Assembly (NCBI RefSeq): GCF_017254865.1
Contig: NZ_JAFKCV010000012.1
Coordinates: 1-64,000, forward strand
DNA length: 64,000 bases
Origin: Bowmanella dokdonensis
GTDB lineage: Bacteria > Pseudomonadota > Gammaproteobacteria > Enterobacterales > Alteromonadaceae
Direction: 5' to 3'
Below, piece after piece: positions 1 to 8,297 of the stretch. Under the pieces are notes generated by a model that saw only the letters and a list, made by a program, of their open reading frames with translations, did not search any database and was not told where the DNA came from. Every line of letters starts with the position of its first letter. Position 1 is the stretch's first letter. The position numbers and the translations under genes are program-made.

Positions 1-303
1 TCGTTCGATTTCTAGTTCAGTTATGCCTAAAATGGCACCTGCGTGGGACATCGGCTTATCTCCATTAAATGATCTTCGCAAAATCAGTTTAATGAATGCT
101 GATGTCCCCCGTTAATGATGAAGAGCCTTATTTTCTCAGTAAATTGTCCGGGGCCGGACCTGGACCGGCGCGCTCCCCTAAAGCTATTTCCACATACCTC
201 TGCACGCCTGCCAATATCAATCCTCTTCACATTGCTGATTGTTCCTTCTTAGTGGCTAAGTTAGATTGCCAGAGTTGAATTTTTCAACATTCAGGCAGGG
301 GAG
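1..303. other. left-edge region without a recognised gene
   Basis: I recognise no gene here. A possible 60-codon plus-strand frame (96-278) has no convincing Shine-Dalgarno sequence and resembles nothing I know. Its stop lies 26 bases before the terminator hairpin at 304, so a short transcript (small RNA or small ORF) ending there is possible. The segment is AT-rich at first, with a GC-rich patch at about 147-178. Confidence 0.3.
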
Positions 304-325
304 ACCGACTGCAAGTCGGTTTTTT
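304..325 (+). terminator. rho-independent terminator
   Basis: A perfect seven-base-pair stem (ACCGACT / AGTCGGT) with a GCA loop is followed directly by six T residues. It would end any rightward transcript entering from the left edge and so isolates the small peptide gene at 370. Confidence 0.75.
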
Positions 326-369
326 ATCGGCTGTCTGATCTTAACTATCTGACTGAAAAGGTAATTGAC

Positions 370-576
370 ATGAACTTCAAGAAGACTAAAGCTATGGTGA
401 TGGTGGGTTTGTTTGCCAGTGGCGCCGTGATGGCCGGTGGAAACGGAGGTGGCGACGAACCGCCAATGAAACCGGTTAAGACATCTCTCATTTGTGATAT
501 ATTACCCCTCTACTGCATGACTGAGACTCAGGGCGGTAACGGCGGTGGCGACGAGCCACCTGATATACGTAAATAA
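370..576 (+). CDS. small secreted peptide with duplicated GGNGGGDEPP motif
   Basis: This 68-residue protein has a clear Sec signal: a basic start (NFKKTK), a hydrophobic core to about residue 20, and an AVMA-GG cleavage site. The predicted mature part is about 46 residues and begins and ends with the same ten-residue motif, GGNGGGDEPP (residues 23-32 and 55-64). Between the copies are two cysteines seven residues apart (C42, C49), which could form a disulfide loop. An AAGG sequence lies about eight bases before the ATG. The gene follows a terminator and stops nine bases before the membrane-protein gene at 586, so the two probably form an operon. I do not recognise the family. A structural role, a signal or a bacteriocin-like peptide are all possible; none is shown. 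Confidence 0.65.
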   Translation: MNFKKTKAMVMVGLFASGAVMAGGNGGGDEPPMKPVKTSLICDILPLYCMTETQGGNGGGDEPPDIRK

Positions 577-585
577 GGCTGTAAT

Positions 586-1092
586 GTGCAGGAACTGATC
601 TTTGCAATGAATGAAATATCGCTAGGCTTTAATGTCCTGGCGATATTTGTTTATGTAGTGATGGTCAGGACGCGATCAGCCTTCCAGTGGATCCTGTTTG
701 GTGTTTGCCTGATGGATATTCTCCACCAGTGGATGCACCGCAGTATGGTGATTTTGTGGCAGAATGAGCATATTCTGCCGCTGATTCATCATGCCTGGTA
801 CCTTACGTACGCCATGACTGACCTGGTGTTTGTGTTGTTAATGCTGTGGCTGTGCCGCAGCCATGGCCTGCGGCTTGGCAGTGTCAGCCTCTTTATTCTC
901 AGTAGTTATGGATTACTGGCCATCACTCAAGTGGCGAGGTGGGGCGACAGGGTGCTGCTGCAGACCAATGCGATAAGTGAGCTGTACAAGTTGCTGATAC
1001 CTACCCTTAGCATCGGTATTACCATCGCCGCCTTACTCTATGTGATGAAGCTCAGCATTTTGGTTCGATACTCCAGCGACAGCGAGGACTGA
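586..1092 (+). CDS. five-helix integral membrane protein, unknown function
   Basis: This 168-residue protein has about five hydrophobic segments (residues about 10-30, 35-52, 64-88, 93-115 and 130-158), so it is an inner-membrane protein. The GTG start at 586 is chosen because AAGG sits seven bases upstream; an ATG at 607 is the alternative. It lies nine bases after the secreted peptide gene and is probably co-transcribed with it. I recognise no catalytic motif or named family. Its pairing with a small exported peptide suggests, as inference only, a partner role such as immunity, export or sensing. Confidence 0.6.
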   Translation: MQELIFAMNEISLGFNVLAIFVYVVMVRTRSAFQWILFGVCLMDILHQWMHRSMVILWQNEHILPLIHHAWYLTYAMTDLVFVLLMLWLCRSHGLRLGSVSLFILSSYGLLAITQVARWGDRVLLQTNAISELYKLLIPTLSIGITIAALLYVMKLSILVRYSSDSED

Positions 1093-1105
1093 ACCGGGAA
1101 GCGTT

Positions 1106-1357
1106 TTATTTGTCGACCAGTTTCAGGGCGGCAAACTCTTCATTCAATTGATATTTCTTGTCGGTCACAATGGCTTCAAGCACTTCCAGACGTTTCTTTA
1201 CTCCCACCAGTTCCTGTTCCAGGCGATGCTTTTCCGAACTATCCAATTGTGTGCTCAGTTGGGCCATCTTCTTTTTATGGTCAGTCCAAATGCCTGCCAT
1301 AACGATGGGTAGTACAAAGCAAAACATGATGACCAGCACAAATACCATTCCGTCCAT
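1106..1357 (-). CDS. PspB-like small membrane protein
   Basis: This protein is about 83 residues long: one N-terminal membrane helix (FVLVIMFCFVLPIVMAGIW), then a charged, heptad-like helix containing EKHRLEQELVGVKKRLEVLEAIV. Both the layout and the late 'RLEVLEAIV' motif resemble phage shock protein B, an inner-membrane partner of PspC that controls PspA in the envelope stress response. The start at 1357 has GGGGA six bases upstream; the frame stays open to 1417 without a better site. No pspA or pspC lies nearby, so a separate PspB-domain protein is more likely than a member of a complete psp operon. Confidence 0.6.
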   Translation of the reverse strand: MDGMVFVLVIMFCFVLPIVMAGIWTDHKKKMAQLSTQLDSSEKHRLEQELVGVKKRLEVLEAIVTDKKYQLNEEFAALKLVDK

Positions 1358-1530
1358 TATCATTCCCCGTTTGGTTTTTTTATCATTAAAGCATGGGTGA
1401 AGCAGAAACTCTGCCAATATTAAAAATCAAATAAAAACAATGGGATATGAGTTTTAAGGGTGAATATGCCCATTGGCATTCAGTCTCCTTCACCAGTTTC
1501 TGGTCAGTTTCGCCAGTCTCTCCTTATAGC

Positions 1531-3891
1531 TCACCGGGAAAGGCATTGATCCAACAAGGCTTCGCTGACGATAGCGGCGCCAAGGACCATTTCGTTATCC
1601 ATCACTTCGGACAGTTGCCAAAGTCGCCGGCGTACGGGCCAGGGCTCAGATCCAAGGGAAGACGCCTGGGTACACAGAGACAATATATCCTGATTCAGCG
1701 CCAGCAGCTGATCCAGCTGTTCTACCAGGGGTTGCAATGCAGCCAGATCGGGAAAGCGTTCAAGCATTTCCCGTACATGGGGCAAATTATCCCGCCACTT
1801 TTTAAACAAGGCCCGCAAGTTCTTCAGGGCCTGTGGGTCAGGCAGTTGCCTGATCCAGCGCTTTGCCTTAACCAGAGTGAGACTATGGGCAGGTAAGTAA
1901 TCCACGTACTGGAACAGAGGCGCCTGCTGGTGATAAGCTCGGGCCCGGAACTTCATGTGATGCCGGGTATAGTACTGGGCCTGTTCCACGGCTTCGGCCA
2001 GCACCATGAGTGGCCTGGGATCCAGGCTGTTATCCAGCAGGGTGGCGAAGCCTTTTTGCTGCTGGGCGAGATGCTGCAATCCCACGTGCTCTCCATAGTC
2101 AGACATCCGGTCCAGACGACGGTACATATTATCTTCTTCCTGCAGGCTGACGGGGGACCACAAGCGTTCCCCAATGGCATAAAGTCGCGGCCACAGGCGC
2201 AGATCAAGGTTGTGCGGACCGATCAGTTCACTCCACAGGGTAGCTTCTCCGCCAAGCACGAGTCCGGAAGCCTGTTCTGGCAGGGGTAAGGCTGGTTGGG
2301 GCTGTGTCCTTTGTCCGTCAAGCCTTCTACCCTGTATCGGATAGGTGGCGTTACCTATCAGTACCCGCCCCTGAAGCTGTTGCGGGTTGTCCAACAGCAG
2401 GTCGAAACGGGTTGGCCCCATCCAGGTATCCAGTTGGAAACCTGTCAGTTTGGCTCTTATCTCCAACTCCTGAACAGGCCGGGGCCGCCTCTGTTCAAAC
2501 GCTACCACTGCTCTTGCTTCCCCAGGTGACAGACAGAGGCTGAGTTCTCCTGTCACCGCCTTGCCCTTCAAGCGAGGGATACTGAATTTCCATCGTTGCC
2601 AGTGGTTCTCCTGGCAGTCGGGATTGATCTCCTGGGGGGCGGGCAGGGGATCATTGCGGTAGTGAAAGGCAGTGGATTGTGGCTGATCCACGTAGTAGCC
2701 GGTTGACAGTACTCCCTGAAAGCCGCTTCTGGCGGCGTCGGCCAGGTCATCCTGGCCCCGCCAGGATTGCACCACCGTCTGCTTGGGGAGTGTGGGATGG
2801 AGGATTTCGTCCCAGCCCATCATCAGCTTGCCATGACGGGCCAGAATGCCTTGGACCTGCCTGTTAAAATGGGCATGAAGCTGGGCCATATCCGCCAGAT
2901 CATGCTTTTGCATATAAGCCTGCACCGACGCACTTTGCTTCCAATGCTCAGGATCCACCTCATCACCGCCTATATGCACATAAGGATCTGGGAACAGTTC
3001 AGCCAACTCTTCCACTATGCTCTCAATGAATTCGTAAACGGCAGGCTTGGAGGGATCCAGCAGGGGTTTGAAAACACCCCACCGGCGCTCCATCTGATAG
3101 GGACCGGCAGCGGCCATCAGCTCGGGATAGGCCACGGCAATGGCGCTGGCATGGCCGGGAATGTCAAACTCGGGAATCACCCTTATTCCCAGCTTACTGG
3201 CATAAGCGACCAGTTCGGCTATTTCCTTACGGCTGTAGTAAAGACCATCTGATGCCAGTTCATGAAGTCTGGGATAACCTCTCGACTCTATCCGCCAACC
3301 CTGATCGTCGGTCAGGTGCCAGTGGAACACGTTCAGTTTCGCGCTGGCCATACCATCGAGTTGGCGCTTGATATCTGCCAGCGGAATAAAGTGCCTCACG
3401 CTGTCGATAAGCAGGCCCCGCCACACAAAGCGCGGCGTATCTTCAATCCGTATGACCGGCAGTTGCCCGGGGTAGCTGAACAGCAGTTGGGCCAGGGTTT
3501 CCACACCACGAAGTACGCCCATTTCAGATCTGGCGCTGAGATCGATCCGATGTGAATTGATTTGTAAACGATAGCTTTCCTCCATTCTTACAGGTGGAGT
3601 CCCGGATGTGGTAGTGCCTGAGTTTTGGATATAAAGATGAACGGGATCGCCAAGTTGGCCGCCGGTCGTGGCCAGATAGGGAGCCAGGCGTTCATGCAGG
3701 TAGCTGTGCCGGGTTTCGCTCATCCCGCTGAGTTGCATCACCAGGCCGTTTCCGGGTATCTGAAAATAGCCCTGGCCGGTTGTCACGTTGGCGGGCATGG
3801 GCATCAACGGCAGGGTGCTTTGCATCGGATTGCACCAGGCTTGTACCGGTACGGTCAGCAGTATCAGGGTCAGTGTTATCCATACCCGCAT
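1531..3891 (-). CDS. GH20 beta-N-acetylhexosaminidase, exported
   Basis: This 786-residue glycoside hydrolase family 20 enzyme releases terminal GlcNAc or GalNAc from chitin oligosaccharides, glycans or peptidoglycan fragments. A signal peptide (residues 1 to about 20) points to the periplasm or outside. The GH20b-like domain (about 25-155) precedes the TIM barrel. The catalytic Asp-Glu pair is D310-E311 in HIGGDE, with FHWHLTDDQGW (189-199) and EFDIPGH upstream. About 110 residues (roughly 430-540) interrupt the barrel before the conserved GGEATLWSE, which is longer than usual for the family. GGAGG lies four bases before the ATG. It is the last gene of the D-amino-acid operon, following a 51-codon ORF. 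Confidence 0.92.
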   Translation of the reverse strand: MRVWITLTLILLTVPVQAWCNPMQSTLPLMPMPANVTTGQGYFQIPGNGLVMQLSGMSETRHSYLHERLAPYLATTGGQLGDPVHLYIQNSGTTTSGTPPVRMEESYRLQINSHRIDLSARSEMGVLRGVETLAQLLFSYPGQLPVIRIEDTPRFVWRGLLIDSVRHFIPLADIKRQLDGMASAKLNVFHWHLTDDQGWRIESRGYPRLHELASDGLYYSRKEIAELVAYASKLGIRVIPEFDIPGHASAIAVAYPELMAAAGPYQMERRWGVFKPLLDPSKPAVYEFIESIVEELAELFPDPYVHIGGDEVDPEHWKQSASVQAYMQKHDLADMAQLHAHFNRQVQGILARHGKLMMGWDEILHPTLPKQTVVQSWRGQDDLADAARSGFQGVLSTGYYVDQPQSTAFHYRNDPLPAPQEINPDCQENHWQRWKFSIPRLKGKAVTGELSLCLSPGEARAVVAFEQRRPRPVQELEIRAKLTGFQLDTWMGPTRFDLLLDNPQQLQGRVLIGNATYPIQGRRLDGQRTQPQPALPLPEQASGLVLGGEATLWSELIGPHNLDLRLWPRLYAIGERLWSPVSLQEEDNMYRRLDRMSDYGEHVGLQHLAQQQKGFATLLDNSLDPRPLMVLAEAVEQAQYYTRHHMKFRARAYHQQAPLFQYVDYLPAHSLTLVKAKRWIRQLPDPQALKNLRALFKKWRDNLPHVREMLERFPDLAALQPLVEQLDQLLALNQDILSLCTQASSLGSEPWPVRRRLWQLSEVMDNEMVLGAAIVSEALLDQCLSR

Positions 3892-3900
3892 AGATCCTCC

Positions 3901-4056
3901 TTATCCGGGGATGAAGTCTGCCAGGGCCTGGCGTGGCATAAAGGGATGGTGGTGAATAATCCGGTCAGCCAAGGTGCTGCCCTGGCCGGCAGAGCCACAA
4001 GTATGGGGTGGGCTGGTTTCGCTTATACCTTCGTCCAGGACTGTGATGGTTTTCAT
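3901..4056 (-). CDS. candidate 51-residue small protein between symporter and GH20 genes
   Basis: This ORF has normal gene signals although it is short. Its ATG overlaps the symporter stop (ATGA), AAGGA lies six bases upstream, and its TAA falls just before the GGAGG that serves the hexosaminidase, nine bases from that ATG. It therefore fills the space between two operon genes exactly. The 51-residue product begins MKTITVLDEG, has the run HHHPFMPRQAL near the C-terminus, no membrane segment and one cysteine. I do not recognise it. It may be a real small protein or an ORF that couples translation of the hexosaminidase to the symporter. Confidence 0.5.
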   Translation of the reverse strand: MKTITVLDEGISETSPPHTCGSAGQGSTLADRIIHHHPFMPRQALADFIPG

Positions 4057-5564
4057 TGGTTTCCTTTGGGCTGCAGGTCAGCGGTACTTTTCGCCTCGGT
4101 AAGCCCCAGGGTGACTGGTTGCTGCTCCATCTCGGCGCGTTGGCTGTCCAGTATGGCCAGGGCCTGTGCCGCCGTCACCCGGTTAGCCGGGGTCAGCAGG
4201 CTGACCAGCCAACCTGCCATAAACGACATGAGCAGGGAAGGCAGGATGGGATTGCCAAACCATTGATTCCAATCCTGGTTAAGGCTTACCAGCAATGCAG
4301 TGAGCATTCCGCCAATCAGGCTGGCCAGGGCACCCTGCCAGTTGTACCTGGGCCAGAAACGGCCCATGAGTCCGCATATGCACATGCCGGTCATCAATAT
4401 GGCTATCATTTTAGTGATATAGGCGATGATGTCGTCGGAACCCAGCGCAAACACCAGGGCCAGCATGACGGTCAGCAGCAGGCTGAAGCGGGATAACAAG
4501 ACGACCTTGCCAGGAGCGGGCATTTTGTCAAACAGCAGGCAGTATAGGTCCCGTAATACCACGCTGACCGCGGCGATGGCATCAGAGCTGGCACTGGACA
4601 GGGTAGCGGATACGCCGGCAACAACAATCATCAGACCCAGTATCAAGGGCATCACGTTAAGGGCTAAATGGGGAAAGGCGAATGAGGCATTATCCAGATT
4701 GCTGTTATGGGCATAGGCCGCCATGCCGATAACCGCCGGGATGCAGGAAAATAACAGGTAGAGCAGGCCTGAGCAGACAAATGAACGGCGAATGGATGTC
4801 ACATCCTTGCCTGAGTAAATGCGCTGGCGAAAAGAAGGAGTGGCCAGGATGCCGACCAGAATGGCCACTGACAGTGACAGAGCCGGCAACGGGCCAATTT
4901 TGTCGATGGCGAACCAGGACAAGTTGGCAGCCGGCTGGGCGGCCATCATGCTTTCCCATCCGCCCACCGCCATCACTGAAAATACAGCCATCAGGAGAAA
5001 GCCGACAAACAGGATCAGCGCCTGTAAGGTATCAGTCCAGACCACGGCGGTATAGCCACCGATAGCCACATAGAGCGCAAAGCTGATGGCGATTAACACT
5101 TTGGCCCATTGCAGGTCCAGGTCCGTCAGCCAGGACAGATACATGCCGCCGCCGATGATATGCGCGCCCAGCCAGCCGATGCTGGCGACGAAGATAATCA
5201 GGGCAATCAGGTTCTTAATCAGGGGGTGGGCACCCACATAATAACTCAGCTCTTCGCTCATGGTCATAAAGCGGAGATTGCGCATTGGTGCAAACCACCA
5301 GGCCAGCAACAATATCCCTATGGCCCCGCCCACGCCATACAGGGTGCCTGCCCAGCCGTTGTGGTAGGCAAAACCCACTGCCCCCATGGACGAACCTGTG
5401 CCGACCATGGTAGCGACCGTAGTGCCCAGGGTCAGCAGTAAAGGCAGGCGGCGCCCCCCGAGCAGAAAATCCTCGCCCCCCTGATTGCGTTTTGATACCA
5501 GCCAGCTCAGGCCGATCATAAACAACAGGTAGAAGCTGAGAATCAGGAGATAGGTTAACTGCAT
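4053..5564 (-). CDS. sodium:solute symporter (SSS family)
   Basis: This 503-residue inner-membrane protein has the SSS fold: about 13 hydrophobic helices, an N-terminal helix followed by GGEDFLLGGRRLPLLL, and the family's GTGSSMGAVGFAYHNGW motif in the second helix. Members import sugars, sialic acids, amino acids or other organic anions with sodium. It starts six bases after the RidA stop and overlaps the next small ORF by four bases. Operon context suggests import of an N-acyl-D-amino acid or amino-sugar compound; the substrate cannot be read from the sequence. The C-terminal tail (from about residue 465) is hydrophilic. Confidence 0.9.
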   Translation of the reverse strand: MQLTYLLILSFYLLFMIGLSWLVSKRNQGGEDFLLGGRRLPLLLTLGTTVATMVGTGSSMGAVGFAYHNGWAGTLYGVGGAIGILLLAWWFAPMRNLRFMTMSEELSYYVGAHPLIKNLIALIIFVASIGWLGAHIIGGGMYLSWLTDLDLQWAKVLIAISFALYVAIGGYTAVVWTDTLQALILFVGFLLMAVFSVMAVGGWESMMAAQPAANLSWFAIDKIGPLPALSLSVAILVGILATPSFRQRIYSGKDVTSIRRSFVCSGLLYLLFSCIPAVIGMAAYAHNSNLDNASFAFPHLALNVMPLILGLMIVVAGVSATLSSASSDAIAAVSVVLRDLYCLLFDKMPAPGKVVLLSRFSLLLTVMLALVFALGSDDIIAYITKMIAILMTGMCICGLMGRFWPRYNWQGALASLIGGMLTALLVSLNQDWNQWFGNPILPSLLMSFMAGWLVSLLTPANRVTAAQALAILDSQRAEMEQQPVTLGLTEAKSTADLQPKGNQ

Positions 5565-5570
5565 GATATG

Positions 5571-5957
5571 TCACGGCGCCTTGTAGCAGGTGATATCCAC
5601 CTCGACCTTGCAATCCACCACCAGGTCAGCCACGGCACAGATACGCGCAGGCGGATGCCCGGCGAAAAATTCACTGAATACCCGGTTAAATGAGGTGAAA
5701 TAACGGGCATCGGTAAGAATAACCGAAACATGCACGACATCTTCCAGGCCGTAACCGGCCTCCTCCATGATGGCAAGGCAATTTTCTATGGCAAGCCTGG
5801 ATTGTTCAACAATACCCCCTTCCACGATCTCGCCGTCACGCATGGGTGTCTGGCCCGAAACCTTCAGCCAGCCACCAGCTTCCACGGCCCGGGAAAAGGG
5901 CAGGGGTTGTCCGCCAGTGCCCTGATTGCCTGCTGCTCCTATGCGTCTGATACTCAT
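5571..5957 (-). CDS. RidA-family enamine/imine deaminase
   Basis: This 128-residue RidA/YjgF/UK114 protein starts at the ATG at 5957, with AAGGAG seven bases upstream; the longer frame to 6056 only reads back through the preceding gene. RidA proteins hydrolyse reactive enamines and imines such as 2-aminoacrylate, formed by PLP-dependent dehydratases, to 2-oxo acids and ammonia. The start overlaps the deacylase stop by four bases (ATGA). The sequence matches the family in GGWLKVSGQTP near the start and HVSVILTDARYFTSFNRVFSEFF mid-protein; the C-terminal LVVDCKVEVDITC is also typical. The same operon encodes a D-serine-dehydratase-like enzyme, which fits a role in clearing its imine product. 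Confidence 0.88.
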   Translation of the reverse strand: MSIRRIGAAGNQGTGGQPLPFSRAVEAGGWLKVSGQTPMRDGEIVEGGIVEQSRLAIENCLAIMEEAGYGLEDVVHVSVILTDARYFTSFNRVFSEFFAGHPPARICAVADLVVDCKVEVDITCYKAP

Positions 5958-7423
5958 GCCGGTCTCCTTTGATGTCTTAAAAAGCGTCCGGCCCGATTGG
6001 CCGTCAATTGGGCTTGTTGTTGATCGTTCAGATAACTGAGTTGGCCGTTTACCCATACCCGGTGAATGCCTTCACTGAGTTGCTTGGGGTCGATAAACGT
6101 GGCTTTGTCACCTACTTGTTTGGGATCAAACAGCACCAGATCGGCCTGGTAGCCCGGTTTGAGCAGGCCCCGGCCAGACAGGGCAAATTCGTGGGCCGAC
6201 AGACCAGTCATCTTGTGGATGGCAAGATTCAGGGGCATCAACCGCCGGTCACGGACGTAGTGTCCCAGTACACGGGGAAAGGTGCCCCAAAGCCGGGGAT
6301 GTGGGCTGGGATCGCAGGGCAGGCCATCAGAGCCGACCATGCTGTGGGGAAAGGACAGGATAGTCTGCACATCCGATTCATCCATACCATGGTAAACGGC
6401 CCCTGCCGGCTGCAGGCGGATGGCCGCTTCCCGCAGACTGGTCTGCCAGGTCGCTGCAATCTGGGCCAGGGTCATGCCGGCCATCTCTGGACAGGTCTCA
6501 GACCAGGTAATCATAATATCGAAGTCATCGGTGACCTGAGCCAGATCCAGGGTGCTGGAACTGGCATGATAGGGGTAGCAATCACAACCTATGTGCTGGT
6601 GCTTCCGGGCTTTCTCTACATGGGCGAGCACTTCTTTGGAGCGTCCCCAGTTCGCCTTGCCGGCGCATTTGAGATGCGAAATCACTACCCGGACGTTATG
6701 TCTTTTCCCCACCGCAAAGGCTTCATCCAGGGCACCCAGGATGCCGTCGAATTCAGTGCGAAGATGAGTGGTGTACAGGGCCTGGAAATCGGGCAGTAAG
6801 GCCGCGAGCGCTTCTACTTCTTCAGCAGGAGCATGCACCGCGCTGTGGTATGCCAGACCGGTACTCAGGCCCTTGGCCCCCTCCGCAAGCGCCGCCTGCA
6901 GCAGCGCGGCCATCTGTTGGATTTCTTCTGCTGTGGCCGCCCTGTCCAGGCGGTCCATAAACTGAGCGCGCAGTGCGGTGTGTCCGACCAGCGCCGCCAC
7001 ATTGACAGCAGGCCGGGCCTGTTCCACTGCCTGTATGTAATCCCTCAGGCTCGGGAAGCGAAACTCACCGGCCTTGCCCAGCAGGTTAAGCGGATCGGGC
7101 AACTGTTGCTGCACCGCCACCGGGCTGGCGCTGATGCCGCAATTACCCACTATCACTGTGGTTACACCCTGACTGAGTTTGTTCAGCATCTGCGGATGGC
7201 GGATCACCTCGATATCATCATGGGTATGGACATCAATAAACCCGGGGGCCAGCGCCAGGCCAGCGGCATCCAGCGTCTGGGTTGGGCGCAGATGCTTCAG
7301 TTGGCCGATAGCCTGAATCTTATCCCCCTGAATAGCCAGATCCTGGCAGGTGGCGGGTTGACCGGAGCCGTCATAGAGAGTGGCATTGGTGATCACTAAA
7401 TCCGTAGTGGCTTGCTCTGACAA
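5954..7423 (-). CDS. N-acyl-D-amino-acid deacylase (D-aminoacylase)
   Basis: This 489-residue member of the amidohydrolase superfamily hydrolyses N-acyl-D-amino acids to the D-amino acid and a carboxylate. The metal-site motif is HTHDD (H66, H68), and C95 in GNCGIS corresponds to the metal-ligand cysteine known in D-aminoacylases. The TTG start at 7423 is preferred: GGAG lies six bases upstream, the start is one base after the RpiR stop, and the resulting length suits the family. The frame stays open to 7534, but that part overlaps RpiR. The next gene (RidA) overlaps by four bases. Whether the substrate is an N-acyl-D-glutamate, -aspartate or a neutral amino acid cannot be told. Confidence 0.9.
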   Translation of the reverse strand: MSEQATTDLVITNATLYDGSGQPATCQDLAIQGDKIQAIGQLKHLRPTQTLDAAGLALAPGFIDVHTHDDIEVIRHPQMLNKLSQGVTTVIVGNCGISASPVAVQQQLPDPLNLLGKAGEFRFPSLRDYIQAVEQARPAVNVAALVGHTALRAQFMDRLDRAATAEEIQQMAALLQAALAEGAKGLSTGLAYHSAVHAPAEEVEALAALLPDFQALYTTHLRTEFDGILGALDEAFAVGKRHNVRVVISHLKCAGKANWGRSKEVLAHVEKARKHQHIGCDCYPYHASSSTLDLAQVTDDFDIMITWSETCPEMAGMTLAQIAATWQTSLREAAIRLQPAGAVYHGMDESDVQTILSFPHSMVGSDGLPCDPSPHPRLWGTFPRVLGHYVRDRRLMPLNLAIHKMTGLSAHEFALSGRGLLKPGYQADLVLFDPKQVGDKATFIDPKQLSEGIHRVWVNGQLSYLNDQQQAQLTANRAGRFLRHQRRPA

Positions 7424-7424
7424 A

Positions 7425-8297
7425 CTAGTCTCCGAGAGGTAACCGGTCTGAACCCTTGCGGTGCTCGTCCAGGTGATGCTTAAGTCGCCGCAACTTCTCA
7501 CGTGACTTGCGTTGGTTTCTGACCGCGATTTCACTGGCCAGGATGTCGATGGCTGCCAGCATCACATAGCGTGAGGCACTGGGTTTGAAAATGTAGTCTG
7601 CTTCCTGAGTCGTAATGGGCAGATGGACGTCGGCTATAGTCGCCAGTTCCCCCCTGGGACAGATGGCAATCACATGGGCGCCATATTCTTTCGCGATCAG
7701 GGCTGAGGCCTTGACGTCCGGGCTGACCCCGCTCAGTGACAGGCAGATGACCACGTCGTTCTTGTTGACGGTAGACGCTGTCATCCTCATCAACATAGGA
7801 TCCGAATAAGGGTTACTTTTCACCTCCAGGCGGAACAGCCTGTGGTGACACTCCTGGGCCATTACGGTACTGCCGCCGCCGACGCCGAAGATCAGAACAT
7901 GTCCTGCCTGAGTCGCCAACAGGCTGGCTTTCTGTACCGCTTCATCCGAAATCAGACCGGTGTTCAGATCCAGGATTTCATGTATAGCCTGATAAATGGC
8001 CGGGATATCTTTTTTCTTGACCGGCTTGTTTGAGATGAAGCGCTCGCCAACCGCCGCTGACTGGGCAAGGAGCATCTTCAGCTCCCGCACATTCTTGCAT
8101 GCCAGTGCCCTGGCCAGCCTGGTGATGCTGGCATGGCTGACCCCGGCCCTATCAGAAATTTCATTGATGGACGCGCTGGCCGCAAAACTCAAATCGCTGA
8201 GAATGAATTTGGCGACCTTCTGCTCGGAAGGGCGCAGGTGTGACAGTCGGCTGTTGATGCGAGACACTATGTCCAAGGTCATCCCCTTATAAGGCAT
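7425..8297 (-). CDS. RpiR/MurR-family transcriptional regulator (HTH-SIS)
   Basis: This 290-residue regulator has an N-terminal HTH_6 domain (residues about 5-80, with the helix-turn-helix around INEISDRAGVSHASITRLARALAC) and a SIS sugar-phosphate-binding domain (about 125-260, with VLIFGVGGGSTVMAQECHHRL). RpiR-family proteins sense phosphosugars or 2-keto acid-linked metabolites and usually repress nearby catabolic genes. Its ATG overlaps the upstream stop by one base (TAATG), and the deacylase TTG follows its stop by one base. As the only regulator in the operon it probably controls it, perhaps through the palindrome at 9630-9646; this is inference. Confidence 0.9.
   Translation of the reverse strand: MPYKGMTLDIVSRINSRLSHLRPSEQKVAKFILSDLSFAASASINEISDRAGVSHASITRLARALACKNVRELKMLLAQSAAVGERFISNKPVKKKDIPAIYQAIHEILDLNTGLISDEAVQKASLLATQAGHVLIFGVGGGSTVMAQECHHRLFRLEVKSNPYSDPMLMRMTASTVNKNDVVICLSLSGVSPDVKASALIAKEYGAHVIAICPRGELATIADVHLPITTQEADYIFKPSASRYVMLAAIDILASEIAVRNQRKSREKLRRLKHHLDEHRKGSDRLPLGD

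Noticed and set aside
5958-6056. N-terminal extension of the RidA frame
   Set aside because: It reads through the coding region of the deacylase and lacks start signals; the family start is at 5957.
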